A stretch of DNA of 64,000 nt from Sphingobacteriales bacterium (GTDB taxonomy: Bacteria > Bacteroidota > Bacteroidia > Sphingobacteriales > Sphingobacteriaceae), in contig JACXVB010000010.1 in assembly GCA_014763615.1 (NCBI GenBank), positions 1 through 64,000 of the forward strand. Reading direction: 5' to 3'. The notes beneath the pieces were generated by a model. It saw nothing but the letters and a program-made list of their open reading frames with translations, was not told where the DNA came from and ran no database searches. Of this stretch, positions 27,200-36,219 are shown piece by piece. The translations under genes and the position numbers were made by a program. Position 1 is the stretch's first letter; the number at the start of each line of letters is the position of its first letter.

Positions 27200-28067
27200 A
27201 AGGATCAATTGGAGAGCGGTTTTAATTACCATTGTTTGGGCATTAAGCCTTAGCGGTTTGATTACTTTGATGAGTTTTATTGAAGTGAAAAAAGCGGAAA
27301 GTAGCTGTAAAAAAATCAATGTGATTTTACCAGGTAATCAGTTTTTTGTTGAGCGCTCTGAGGTAGATGCCATATTAAATGAAAATGGGGGCTTATTGGT
27401 AGGAAGAAGATTAGATGGTATTAATATTCAGGATTTAGAAAATAAGTTGAAAGCCAATCCATTTATTGAGTATGCTAAAGTGTATTTAGATATGGATGGT
27501 GTTTTACATGCAGATGTAAGGCAACGAGTGCCTATTTTAAGAATTTTTAACCTGTCTGGGCAGGATTTTTATATTGATCAGAATGGATTAAAAGTGCCAC
27601 TTTCAGACCATTTTACGCCAAGAGTTTTGGTAGCCAATGGAGAAATTGTAGAAAGTTTTGATGGCAAGGTGGATACACTTAAAAATCAAATGGGCAAAGA
27701 CCTGTTTCACATGGCGCAGTTTATTGATAAAGATCCGCTTTGGGCAAATCAAATTGTTCAGTTATATGTGGATGATAAAAATGATATTGAGTTAGTGCCT
27801 AGAGTTGGGAATCAAAGAATCATTTTCGGCGATGTAGATGGGATGGAGACTAAATTCAGAAACTTAAAGCTCTTTTATAAAAAGGCCATTCCAAAGGTAG
27901 GTTGGGATGCTTATAGCATCATTAATTTGAAATTTGACGGACAAATTGTTTGTGTAAAAAGAGATTCAACATTAAAAAATAATATGGCTAAACCATCTCC
28001 ATCAGAACAAGATAGTTTAGCTAAAAAATTAAATACAATTCAGGATTCAACAAAAAAAGTACTTTAA
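27192..28067 (+). CDS. ftsQ: Division protein FtsQ
   Basis: A 291-residue bitopic protein with a short basic N-terminus, one membrane segment (ITIVWALSLSGLITLM) and a periplasmic part holding a POTRA-like stretch (INVILPGNQFFVERSEVDAIL) and a FtsQ-type beta domain. It links FtsL to FtsA in the divisome. The C-terminal 25 residues are polar and poorly structured. Position before ftsA supports the call; sequence similarity in this family is generally low. Confidence 0.87.
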   Translation: MLKRINWRAVLITIVWALSLSGLITLMSFIEVKKAESSCKKINVILPGNQFFVERSEVDAILNENGGLLVGRRLDGINIQDLENKLKANPFIEYAKVYLDMDGVLHADVRQRVPILRIFNLSGQDFYIDQNGLKVPLSDHFTPRVLVANGEIVESFDGKVDTLKNQMGKDLFHMAQFIDKDPLWANQIVQLYVDDKNDIELVPRVGNQRIIFGDVDGMETKFRNLKLFYKKAIPKVGWDAYSIINLKFDGQIVCVKRDSTLKNNMAKPSPSEQDSLAKKLNTIQDSTKKVL

Positions 28068-28069
28068 TC

Positions 28070-29419
28070 ATGGAAAAAAGTATCAGTAAAGAGCAAAAAA
28101 GTTCACCAATAGTCGTAGGATTAGATATTGGAACTACCAAAATTTGTGTGATTGTTGGCCGACGAAATGGTCATGGAAAAATCGAGGTTTTAGGTTTAGG
28201 AAAAGCAGAATCTGCGGGGGTGACTCGCGGTGTGGTTTCTAATATTGCCAAAACGGTAAAAGGGATTATCCAAGCAGTTGAAGAAGGTAGTGCGCAATCT
28301 AACGTTGATGTGAAGATTGTGAACGTAGGAATTGCAGGTCAGCATATCAAAAGCTTACAGCATCGTGGTATTTTAACCAGAAAAGACCTCAGTAGTGAAA
28401 TCAATAAAAGAGATATTGATCGCTTGATTGATGACATGTATAAGTTGGCCATGAATCCTGGTGAAGAAATCATACATGTTTTGCCTCAAGAGTTTACCGT
28501 AGATAATGAGCCAGGGATTAAAGATCCGGTAGGCATGGCTGGCGTAAGGTTAGAAGCTAATTTCCATATCATTACCGGTCAGGTTACCGCCATCAAAAAC
28601 ATCATGAAATGTGTGGATCAAGGGGGTTTAGAAACTCAAGATTTGATTTTAGAGCCTTTAGCTTCATCTGAATCTGTTTTAAGTGATGAAGAAAAAGAAG
28701 CTGGAGTGGTTTTGGTGGATATAGGTGGTGGTACTACTGATGTGGCTATTTTCCATGAAGGCATCATCAGACATACCGCAGTTATTCCTTTCGGAGGAAA
28801 TAGTGTAACCGAAGATATTAGAGAAGGTTGTGCCGTGATGCGTAACCAAGCTGAATTGTTGAAAGTGAAATTCGGCTCGGCTTTAGCCGAAGAAAACAAA
28901 GAAAATGAGATCATTTGTGTTCCTGGTTTAAGAGGCAGAGAGCCTAAAGAGATTTCTGTTAAAAATCTAGCTTATGTCATTCAGGCTAGAATGGAAGAAA
29001 TCATAGATCATGTTCATTATGAAATCAAATCTTCTGGATATGAGAAAAAATTAATCGGAGGAATTGTGGTAACGGGTGGAGGTGCTTTGCTGAAACATTT
29101 ACCACAATTGATTGAGTACGTTACCGGTTTGGATTGCCGTGTGGGTTATCCGAACGAGCATTTGGCCAAAAATGAAACCTTACCAAAAGGAATTTATGAG
29201 GACTTAAAAAGCCCAATGTATGCTACCGGTATAGGTTTATTAATCAAAGGGATAGAAAAGGTAGAAAGCGAATTACAAAAAGAAACTTACGTAAGTACTG
29301 GGAAAGAACCGATCGTGGAAACTAGCCAGAAAAAGAATAGAGGATTATTTGCATCCTTGTTAGAAGGAACTAAGAAATTCATCAAGGATGATATCTCTGA
29401 TCAGGATTTTTTGAAATAA
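28070..29419 (+). CDS. ftsA: Division protein FtsA
   Basis: A 449-residue actin-like ATPase that anchors FtsZ to the membrane. VVGLDIGTTKICVIVG is the phosphate 1 loop, VLVDIGGGTTDVAIF the phosphate 2 loop and GGIVVTGGGALLKHL the adenosine motif. The C-terminus (LFASLLEGTKKFIKDD) can form the amphipathic membrane-binding helix. The 125-base gap to ftsZ carries three DnaA-box-like 9-mers. Confidence 0.95.
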   Translation: MEKSISKEQKSSPIVVGLDIGTTKICVIVGRRNGHGKIEVLGLGKAESAGVTRGVVSNIAKTVKGIIQAVEEGSAQSNVDVKIVNVGIAGQHIKSLQHRGILTRKDLSSEINKRDIDRLIDDMYKLAMNPGEEIIHVLPQEFTVDNEPGIKDPVGMAGVRLEANFHIITGQVTAIKNIMKCVDQGGLETQDLILEPLASSESVLSDEEKEAGVVLVDIGGGTTDVAIFHEGIIRHTAVIPFGGNSVTEDIREGCAVMRNQAELLKVKFGSALAEENKENEIICVPGLRGREPKEISVKNLAYVIQARMEEIIDHVHYEIKSSGYEKKLIGGIVVTGGGALLKHLPQLIEYVTGLDCRVGYPNEHLAKNETLPKGIYEDLKSPMYATGIGLLIKGIEKVESELQKETYVSTGKEPIVETSQKKNRGLFASLLEGTKKFIKDDISDQDFLK

Positions 29420-29437
29420 TTTTCAACAATGCTTAAG

Positions 29438-29479
29438 TTTTCCACACAATTAACAATTGTGGATAACTAATGTGGAAAA
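29438..29479. promoter_or_regulatory. Cluster of three DnaA-box 9-mers between ftsA and ftsZ
   Basis: TTTTCCACA at 29438-29446 (plus), TGTGGATAA at 29458-29466 (reverse of the perfect consensus TTATCCACA) and TGTGGAAAA at 29471-29479 (reverse of TTTTCCACA). The first two face each other and form part of an imperfect hairpin. They lie 66 to 107 bases before the ftsZ start. Confidence 0.65.
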
Positions 29480-29544
29480 TTCTTTAATATTACAAGAGGA
29501 ATAAAATCAATTTGAAATCAAATTAAAAGCTGATTATTAAGGAT

Positions 29545-31167
29545 ATGCAGTTTGAAATGTTAAAAGAAAAGTCATCAATCATCAAAGTTATTGGTGTTGG
29601 CGGTGGCGGAGGTAATGCAGTAAATCACATGTACAGACAAGGAATCACAGGTGTTGATTTCATTATCTGTAACACAGATGCTCAAGCATTAGAATTAAGT
29701 CCCATTCCTAACAAAGTACAATTAGGTGCTAGCTTAACAGAAGGGATGGGGGCTGGTTCTATTCCTGAGGTGGGCAAAAACTCTGCCATAGAAAATATTG
29801 ACGACTTAAAAGATATGTTGGGTTCTAACACCCGGATGCTTTTCATTACCGCCGGAATGGGTGGTGGAACAGGCACCGGAGCGAGTCCAATTATCGCTAA
29901 AGCTGCAAAAGAATTAGATATCCTTACCGTTGCAATTATTACCACCCCATTTTCTTTCGAAGGCAAGCGTAGGAGAATGCAAGCCGAAGAAGGTTTAGAA
30001 GAGTTGAAAAAATATGTAGATTCTTACTTAGTGATCTCTAATGATCGTTTAAGAGAAATCTTCGGAAACCTCACGCTAGGTTCAGCTTTTGGTCAGGCAG
30101 ATGACATTTTGACTACGGCCGCAAAGGGAATTGCAGAAATCATTACTGTACCGGGTTACATCAACGTGGATTTTAAAGATGTGCGAACCGTGATGAAAGA
30201 TAGCGGTGTAGCCATTATGGGAAGTTATGCTGCCGAAGGTGAAAATAGAGCTTTAAAAGCGGTAGAAGGCGCACTATCCTCTCCATTATTGAAAGACAAT
30301 GAGATAGAAGGTGCAAGATATATTTTATTGAATATTTCTTCTGGCGAAAAAGAAGTGACGATGGATGAGGTAAGTATCATTACTGATTTTATCCAAGAGC
30401 AGGCAGGCTTATCTGCCGACTTAATTTGGGGTAATTGTAACGATGCAGGTTTAGGAGATAAAATTTCCGTAACGATTATTGCTACTGGTTTCCAAACTAA
30501 GGAAGAAAGAGAGCAAACCAAGCAAAGTGCCCCAAAAAAACAGTTTTTAACTACTGATACACCTTTAATTAAACCAATAAATGAGTTCACCAAAAAGGTT
30601 GAAGATTCAAAAGTTGAAGAACCTGCTGAAGCGAAATCAAATATCCCTTTTGTAAAAGGGGAGGAAAATAAAAAAGTTCCTCAGGCTGATCTATTTGGAG
30701 AGATGTTTAGTGTTAAGGATAAGGTACAAGCCGAGCCAGAAGTGGTAAAACATCAGCTAGTAGAAGATGATAAAGTGGAGGAAACAGAGGAAGTGCAAGA
30801 TTTTGGTTTCAATCTAAAATTGTCCGCATCAGAATTTGATCAGCCTTTAGCTGAGGTTCAAGAAGAAATAAAAGAAGAGCCTATTGCCGGTCTTGATGAC
30901 CATAAAACGGATGAATCTATAGAAGAGCAATTGCGTAAATCTAAAGAGCGTATTTTACGTCTTAAAGATTTGAGTATGAAATTGCGTTCTACCAGTGGTT
31001 TGCAAGAGTTGGAAAATGAGCCAGCATATAAAAGAAAGCAAATGCAATTAAAAGAAGTGCCTCATTCATCAGAATCTCAGGTTTCTAGATTTACTTTAGG
31101 TAGCGATGAAGATGGGCAAACAGAAATCAGACCCAATAATTCATTTCTGCATGATAATGTGGATTAG
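29545..31167 (+). CDS. ftsZ: Tubulin-like division GTPase FtsZ
   Basis: A 540-residue protein that polymerises at midcell. GVGGGGGNAVNHM (about 17-29) and the tubulin signature GGGTGTGASP (about 109-118) form the GTP site; the T7 synergy loop is NVDFKDVRTVM. After about residue 330 comes a long acidic linker of about 190 residues and a conserved Bacteroidota C-terminal peptide, NNSFLHDNVD, which takes the place of the usual FtsA-binding tail. It is much longer than the 380-residue enterobacterial protein because of the linker. Followed by an intrinsic terminator, so it closes the dcw operon. Confidence 0.97.
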   Translation: MQFEMLKEKSSIIKVIGVGGGGGNAVNHMYRQGITGVDFIICNTDAQALELSPIPNKVQLGASLTEGMGAGSIPEVGKNSAIENIDDLKDMLGSNTRMLFITAGMGGGTGTGASPIIAKAAKELDILTVAIITTPFSFEGKRRRMQAEEGLEELKKYVDSYLVISNDRLREIFGNLTLGSAFGQADDILTTAAKGIAEIITVPGYINVDFKDVRTVMKDSGVAIMGSYAAEGENRALKAVEGALSSPLLKDNEIEGARYILLNISSGEKEVTMDEVSIITDFIQEQAGLSADLIWGNCNDAGLGDKISVTIIATGFQTKEEREQTKQSAPKKQFLTTDTPLIKPINEFTKKVEDSKVEEPAEAKSNIPFVKGEENKKVPQADLFGEMFSVKDKVQAEPEVVKHQLVEDDKVEETEEVQDFGFNLKLSASEFDQPLAEVQEEIKEEPIAGLDDHKTDESIEEQLRKSKERILRLKDLSMKLRSTSGLQELENEPAYKRKQMQLKEVPHSSESQVSRFTLGSDEDGQTEIRPNNSFLHDNVD

Positions 31168-31185
31168 CAATAGAAAGAAGAATAC

Positions 31186-31222
31186 GAAAGCCATTCAATT
31201 TCTTGGATGGCTTTCTTTTTTA
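31186..31222 (+). terminator. Intrinsic terminator after ftsZ
   Basis: GAAAGCCAT (31186-31194) pairs with ATGGCTTTC (31207-31215), followed by a run of T. It lies 18 bases after the ftsZ stop codon. Confidence 0.9.
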
Positions 31223-31246
31223 GCTGATTTTCATCTGCATTAAACT

Positions 31247-31278
31247 TTTGTTAATCAAGCTTAGAAAAGTTAACTTTG
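31247..31278 (+). promoter_or_regulatory. Promoter of the alpha-oxoamine synthase gene
   Basis: TTTG at 31247-31250, a 20-base spacer and TAACTTTG at 31271-31278 match the Bacteroidota consensus exactly. The start codon lies 40 bases downstream of the -7 element. Confidence 0.8.
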
Positions 31279-31318
31279 CAAGGTTTTTTATTTTACATCA
31301 ATCAAAAAAGATAAGAGT

Positions 31319-32560
31319 TTGGATATTTTTGAGAAAATAGCAAAAAACATGGGTCCACTTGGTCAGCACCAAAAATGGTCACATGGATATTTCTCCTTCC
31401 CAAAATTGGAAGGAGAAATCACACCTCACATGAATTTTAGAGGAAAAGAGCATTTAGTTTGGAGTTTGAATAACTATTTGGGTTTAGCCAATCATCCGGA
31501 GGTGAGAGCGGCAGATGCGCAGGCAGCGTTAGATTATGGATTGGCTTATCCAATGGGAGCCAGAATGATGTCTGGAAACTCAAACCATCACGAAGAATTA
31601 GAAAAATCTTTAGCCAAATTCACGGGATTTGAAGATGCCTTTTTATTAAATTATGGCTATCAAGGAATTTTATCTGCGGTAGATGCTTTGGTTGACAGAA
31701 ATGATGTCATTGTTTATGATGCAGAATCACATGCTTGTATCATTGATGGCGTTCGTTTACACATGGGTAAACGCTATGTTTATCTGCATAACGATATGGA
31801 TAGCTTAAAGAAGCAATTGGAAAGAGCTACCAAATTGGCAGAGCAAACTGGTGGCGGGGTTTTAGTAATCACGGAAGGTGTTTTCGGGATGTCTGGCGCA
31901 CAAGGAAAGCTAAAAGAGATTGTTGATTTTAAAAAGCAATTCAAATTCCGCTTATTGATAGATGATGCACATGGTTTTGGAACGATGGGTGAAACCGGTT
32001 CGGGAACACATGAAGCACAAGATTGTAGAGATGGAATTGATATATATTTCGCAACTTTTGCAAAATCTATGGCAGGGATTGGTGCATTCATCGCTTCCAC
32101 AGAAGAAATCACCAATTATTTGAGATACAATATGCGTTCTCAAACTTTTGCTAAATCATTACCTATGCCCATGGTCATAGGTTTGAAAAAGCGTTTAGAA
32201 TTGCTACAAACACAACCTGAGTTAAAAGCTAAGCTTTGGGAGATCGCAGCAGCTTTGCAAACTGGCTTAAAAGATAAAGGTTTCAATATTGGAAATACCA
32301 ATTCTGTGGTAACTCCAGTTTTCTTAAAGGGAGAATTAAGCGAAGCTACCGCAATCACTATGGATTTAAGAGAGAATTATGGTATTTTCTGTTCCATCGT
32401 GATTTATCCGGTAATTCCAAAGGGATTAATCATGTTGCGATTAATTCCTACAGCTGCGCACACGTTAGAAGATGTTAAAAGAACATTAAGTGCTTTTAGC
32501 GAAGTTCGCGATAAATTAGAAAAAGGATATTATTTAGAGAAAAAAGAAGTAACAGCTTAA
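31319..32560 (+). CDS. Alpha-oxoamine synthase (serine palmitoyltransferase-like), TTG start
   Basis: A 413-residue PLP enzyme condensing an amino acid with an acyl-CoA. The PLP lysine is K249 in ATFAKSMAG; DDAHGFG (215-221) holds the cofactor-stacking and ring-binding residues. In Bacteroidota this subfamily is annotated variously as serine palmitoyltransferase, 8-amino-7-oxononanoate synthase or 2-amino-3-ketobutyrate ligase. Sphingolipid or sulfonolipid (cysteate) synthesis is plausible because there are no biotin or threonine genes nearby, but the substrate is inferred only. The start codon is TTG at 31319, chosen because the DIFEKIAKN leader resembles the start of relatives as I recall them; the next ATG (31349) would remove it. 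It has its own promoter and terminator and is monocistronic. Confidence 0.85.
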   Translation: MDIFEKIAKNMGPLGQHQKWSHGYFSFPKLEGEITPHMNFRGKEHLVWSLNNYLGLANHPEVRAADAQAALDYGLAYPMGARMMSGNSNHHEELEKSLAKFTGFEDAFLLNYGYQGILSAVDALVDRNDVIVYDAESHACIIDGVRLHMGKRYVYLHNDMDSLKKQLERATKLAEQTGGGVLVITEGVFGMSGAQGKLKEIVDFKKQFKFRLLIDDAHGFGTMGETGSGTHEAQDCRDGIDIYFATFAKSMAGIGAFIASTEEITNYLRYNMRSQTFAKSLPMPMVIGLKKRLELLQTQPELKAKLWEIAAALQTGLKDKGFNIGNTNSVVTPVFLKGELSEATAITMDLRENYGIFCSIVIYPVIPKGLIMLRLIPTAAHTLEDVKRTLSAFSEVRDKLEKGYYLEKKEVTA

Positions 32561-32580
32561 AAAAAATATATAGCGTTCAA

Positions 32581-32616
32581 AAATGCCCTTAATTTGTTGT
32601 TAAGGGCATTTTTTAT
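32581..32616 (+). terminator. Intrinsic terminator
   Basis: AAATGCCCTTAA pairs perfectly with TTAAGGGCATTT across a 7-base loop, followed by T-rich sequence, 20 bases after the oxoamine synthase stop codon. The remaining gap to 32822 is AT-rich and holds no gene. Confidence 0.92.
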
Positions 32617-32822
32617 TTTAGCATATTCATATATAATTGATAATTAAGGAGTTGTGTTTTAGCCTCATGCTAGGAATGTTTAAAGCCCCCAAAATGTGGA
32701 AAAAAAAGGGTTTTAAAGCAGGTTTTATGCTTTTAAAATATTTTTATTTACGAAAAAACATTCTACATTAGCTAAATAAGTAATTAATATACTAACCATA
32801 AAAACTAAAAGGAGTATTTAAA

Positions 32823-33008
32823 ATGAAAAAATTTGAAGAAGTAAAAAAATTAGTTGCAGAATTAGAAGCAGATGCTGACAAATTTTACAACAAAGGTAAC
32901 AGCGCAGCAGGAACAAGAGTTAGAAAAGGTATGCAAGATTTGAAAAACCTTTCTCAAGCTATTCGTTTAGAAGTTCAAGAAATGAAAAACAAAGCTGCAG
33001 GAAAATAA
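32823..33008 (+). CDS. Histone H1-like protein (Hc1 family)
   Basis: A 61-residue basic protein, MKKFEEVKKLVAELEADADK then a GNSAAGTRVRKGMQDLKNL core, matching the short Hc1-like proteins common in Bacteroidota. It probably binds DNA as a nucleoid-associated protein. A clear AAAGGAG motif sits 8 bases before the ATG, unusual in this phylum and suggestive of high expression. It stands alone between two terminators. Confidence 0.85.
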   Translation: MKKFEEVKKLVAELEADADKFYNKGNSAAGTRVRKGMQDLKNLSQAIRLEVQEMKNKAAGK

Positions 33009-33030
33009 TTTTAATCATCCTTTTGCATAA

Positions 33031-33062
33031 AACCCAAAAGCCTTTCGCTTTTGGGTTTTTTT
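33031..33062 (+). terminator. Intrinsic terminator after the H1-like gene
   Basis: AACCCAAAAGC pairs with GCTTTTGGGTT around CTTTC, followed by about ten T. A textbook Rho-independent terminator. Confidence 0.93.
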
Positions 33063-33117
33063 TTTGGCGTATTTCGCTTTAATCAAACAATTTCTTATCA
33101 TTTGTATTATCAATTTG

Positions 33118-34074
33118 ATGTTGATAGACTTAAATTATTTCAGACAATTAGGAGACCGGCTTGCAGATGATTTTGTTAGCTTATATTTTTCTGATAATGA
33201 AAAAAAGAAGAAATTAGATTTAGCTTTAGCCAATTTAAAAACCAATGCAAATTGGGCTAATTTTTTAGTTGAAATACCCGAAGCAAAATGGTTTGATGAT
33301 GAGTTGATAAGAATCGGAGAGTTTAATCAAATTCAAAGAAAAAATGCCTTAAAGTTTTACCAGCAAAAATCAACTTACATTCTTCAACTATTAGGTCTAT
33401 TGTCATTGCCTTATTGTTATGCTGCTGCTGATGGCGCAATGGTCCTTTATCAAACCGAAAGAATGTATAAAGACGTGGCAAAACGTTTAGAAGAAACTGG
33501 AATGTTTGTTGCCTCAATGATGAACCCTAAAGGTTTTGAAGAAAATGGCGATGCAAAAGTTCAGTTATTTAAAGTAAGAGTGATGCATGCCGCTGGCAGA
33601 TTTTATCTTCTAAAATCAAAGTGGGATAATACTTTGGGTTTGCCTGTAAACCAAGAAGATATGGCAGGCACCAATTTGTCTTTTTCTTTGATAGTAATCA
33701 GAGGTCTCAGGAAAATGGGTTTTACCATTTCTTACCAAGAGCAAACGGATTATATAGGTTATTGGAGTTGGGTGGGTAAGGCCTTAGGTTTGCATGATGA
33801 TTTATTGCCCAAAAACGGTAAACAAGCTTTCGATTTAGAAAAAGCTATTAGCGATAGACATTTTCGGTCATCAATAGCGGGTAAAGAGTTGACAAAATCT
33901 CTACTCCAATGTTTCTATAGTTTGAATGATGAAAAGCAAATCAAAAATCAGGAAATTGCTGGCTTTATGAGGTTTTTATTGGGAGAAGAGGTTTCTAATA
34001 TTTTAGACATCCCCAAATCAAACTTTCCAGTCTCCAAACAAATTTTGTTAAAATTGAAAGCCTCAATTGATTAA
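33118..34074 (+). CDS. Oxygenase MpaB family protein (DUF2236)
   Basis: About 318 residues from the ATG at 33118, preferred to a start at 33064 that would lie in the tail of the preceding terminator. The RxxHxxxR pattern of the rubber oxygenase/MpaB family is visible as RVMHAAGR (R154, H157, R161), followed by DMAGTNLSFS. Such proteins bind a b-type haem and oxidatively cleave C=C bonds in isoprenoids or polyketides, or have unknown substrates. Mostly helical, no signal peptide. The gene stands alone. Confidence 0.75.
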   Translation: MLIDLNYFRQLGDRLADDFVSLYFSDNEKKKKLDLALANLKTNANWANFLVEIPEAKWFDDELIRIGEFNQIQRKNALKFYQQKSTYILQLLGLLSLPYCYAAADGAMVLYQTERMYKDVAKRLEETGMFVASMMNPKGFEENGDAKVQLFKVRVMHAAGRFYLLKSKWDNTLGLPVNQEDMAGTNLSFSLIVIRGLRKMGFTISYQEQTDYIGYWSWVGKALGLHDDLLPKNGKQAFDLEKAISDRHFRSSIAGKELTKSLLQCFYSLNDEKQIKNQEIAGFMRFLLGEEVSNILDIPKSNFPVSKQILLKLKASID

Positions 34075-34259
34075 AAAAAGCTTACCACATCTTTTAGCCT
34101 GATGAATTGATGGTACACACGAAAAGAAAACCTCTCAAAATTCAGATAACAAAATCCTGCTCATAAACTGTATTGTAAAAAAACCTTACTTTATTTTTGA
34201 GTTTGTCTTCTTGTTGTTTTTATTATAAAAAAATTCTCATCAAGAGATGTTCATTCTGC

Positions 34260-34286
34260 TTCACCATCAAATTTTACAGGTTCACC
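34260..34286 (+). promoter_or_regulatory. LytTR-type site A (paired TTCACC, 21 bp apart)
   Basis: TTCACC at 34260 and 34281, the second preceded by TTTTACAGG. The spacing equals two helical turns and the flanking T-rich/CAG context is shared with sites B and C. It lies 49 bases before the sensor kinase start codon, so autoregulation of the two-component operon is inferred. Confidence 0.65.
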
Positions 34287-34334
34287 TAATTTATTTCTCC
34301 TTATTATAAACATTGTTTCCGATTTTTATGGTGA

Positions 34335-35351
34335 ATGAAAAATCAATCTATTAAAAGAATCATCCTGTTAAGTGCTCTTTTTATCACTTTGGTCATTAAC
34401 TTACCACTATTGTTGGCTAGTGAGGAGAGCCGATTAGTTGAATTTATAAAGTTTAACTCCATATTATTTCTTTTTAGGGTGGTTTTAGGCTTTATTTTCA
34501 GCTATTTGGGGTTTTTAGTACTATTAAGAGATATTTTATATCCTATGTTAAGTTTTAACTATCTCAATCAACTCAATAAATACATCATTTTATTTAGCCT
34601 GATTCTCATTTTTTCTGCAATAGGTATTTATTTTGGATATCTAATAAATTTTAAATCGAACAGCCTTCTACCTGCCGACGGAAATTTGGTAAGATTTACC
34701 GTAGCCTCTATATTGATTTATCTGGAATCGGAAGTTTTAAAAGTTTTTGAAGAAGGCAGAAGAAAGGAAAAAGAAAATGAAAAGCTTAAAACATCAGTTT
34801 TGAAAGCCGAGCTAACTAATTTAAAACAGCAACTTAACCCACATTTTTTCTTTAATGCTTTAAGTACTTTATCGGGTGTTGTAAGCGAAGATAAAAGTAA
34901 AGCACTGCATTTTATTCATCAGTTATCTAAATATTTTAGAGCCACACTAAACTCTCAGTATCAAGATTTAATTACACTTGAAGAAGAGCTTAAGATTTTG
35001 AAATATTACGAAGATATATTGAAGATGAGGTTTGAGGATGCGTTTGAATTAGATATTAATATTTCCTCAAACCAATTGCAGCATAAAATACCTGTTATGG
35101 CTTTACAAGTATTGGTAGAGAACGCAGTAAAGCATAATAAATCGTCCAGAAATCAACCTTTAAAAGTAAAAATTAAAAGTTTTGAGGGAGGAATTGAGAT
35201 TAGCAACCCTTTAAATTTAAACCCATTTCCAGAACCCTCCACAGGTATTGGTTTGAGTAATTTGAATGATCGGTTTCAAATTTTATTAGCACAGCCAATA
35301 GAAATTAAGAAAACCGAAGATCATTTTATAGTATGGTTACCTATAAATTAA
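34335..35351 (+). CDS. LytS/YehU-type sensor histidine kinase
   Basis: A 338-residue membrane kinase of the His_kinase (PF06580) family. About four hydrophobic segments occupy residues 8-130, a short coiled coil follows (EEGRRKEKENEKLKTS), then the phosphoacceptor H170 in QLNPHFFFNALSTLSG and the N-box VENAVKHNK (N263). The final part is the GHKL ATPase with GIGLSNLNDR. Its partner is the LytTR regulator that starts 5 bases after its stop codon. No extracellular sensor domain is present, so the membrane segments themselves are likely the sensor. Confidence 0.92.
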   Translation: MKNQSIKRIILLSALFITLVINLPLLLASEESRLVEFIKFNSILFLFRVVLGFIFSYLGFLVLLRDILYPMLSFNYLNQLNKYIILFSLILIFSAIGIYFGYLINFKSNSLLPADGNLVRFTVASILIYLESEVLKVFEEGRRKEKENEKLKTSVLKAELTNLKQQLNPHFFFNALSTLSGVVSEDKSKALHFIHQLSKYFRATLNSQYQDLITLEEELKILKYYEDILKMRFEDAFELDINISSNQLQHKIPVMALQVLVENAVKHNKSSRNQPLKVKIKSFEGGIEISNPLNLNPFPEPSTGIGLSNLNDRFQILLAQPIEIKKTEDHFIVWLPIN

Positions 35352-35355
35352 AAGT

Positions 35356-36123
35356 ATGACCAAGATTTTGATTATTGAAGATGAGCCTGCAACCTCAAGA
35401 TACCTCAAAGCATTATTAGAGAACTTAAAAGATAATCTTACGGTAACAGCTATTAAAGATAGTGTAGAATCAGCGGTTAAATTTTTAAGTCAAAAGAATT
35501 TAGAGGTAGATTTAATTTTCTCTGATATCAGGCTCTCAGATGGTTTAACTTTTGAAATTTTTCAAAAAATTGAATTAGACATTCCTATTATTTTTTTAAC
35601 CGCTTATGACGAGTATGCTTTAAATGCTTTCAAAGCAAACGGAATAGATTATTTATTAAAACCTTTTGATGAGGATGATATTCATTCAGCAATTTCAAAA
35701 TACCGAAAATTGATAGGTGTGGAAAAAAGGAGGGAAGTTAATTACGAGGAGATTCTTAAAGGCTTAGTAAGTAAGAATCAAGCATATCGTCAATCTTTTT
35801 TAATTCATTTCAGAGATAAATTAATTCCCATTACCATACAACAAATTGCTTGGTTTTATACTGCTTATGAGGTGGTATATGCTAAAACTATGGATCATAA
35901 GGATTACGTTATTGATTATACTTTAGAACAGTTGGAGGCGGAGTTAAATCCCGAAATATTTTATCGGGCCAACCGACAGTTTTTAATTTCAAGGTCTTCT
36001 ATTAAAGAAATGGAATTATATTTTAACGGACGATTATCTCTCAAACTTCAACCCGAAACTGAGCACCAAGTATTGATCAGCAAGGCTAAAGTTTCAGATT
36101 TTAAAAAGTGGCTAGGACAATAG
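35356..36123 (+). CDS. LytTR-family response regulator
   Basis: A 255-residue regulator: receiver domain 1-125 with ILIIEDEP, phosphoacceptor D57 (FSDIRLSDG), FLTAYDEYAL and LLKPFDEDD, then a LytTR DNA-binding domain at about 148-252 (YRQSFLIHFRDKLIPITIQQIAWF, split here as two strands, and FYRANRQFLIS). LytTR proteins bind pairs of direct repeats about 21 bases apart; three such pairs are present nearby (34260, 36129, 36991). Cotranscribed with the kinase. Confidence 0.93.
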   Translation: MTKILIIEDEPATSRYLKALLENLKDNLTVTAIKDSVESAVKFLSQKNLEVDLIFSDIRLSDGLTFEIFQKIELDIPIIFLTAYDEYALNAFKANGIDYLLKPFDEDDIHSAISKYRKLIGVEKRREVNYEEILKGLVSKNQAYRQSFLIHFRDKLIPITIQQIAWFYTAYEVVYAKTMDHKDYVIDYTLEQLEAELNPEIFYRANRQFLISRSSIKEMELYFNGRLSLKLQPETEHQVLISKAKVSDFKKWLGQ

Positions 36124-36128
36124 TAAAA

Positions 36129-36174
36129 TTCACCTCTTAATTTTTCAGTTTCACCTCAATTTTCCAGTTACACC
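36129..36174 (+). promoter_or_regulatory. LytTR-type site B (TTCACC boxes, 21 bp apart, plus a third)
   Basis: TTCACC at 36129 and 36150, the latter within TTTTTCAGTTTCACC, and a third related box CAGTTACACC at 36165. It lies between the regulator gene and the desaturase-like gene, about 46 bases before the latter's start codon. Confidence 0.65.
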
Positions 36175-36219
36175 CCTAAGCTAATCTGCAATTTTACATC
36201 AGTAAAAAAAAGATAAGTA

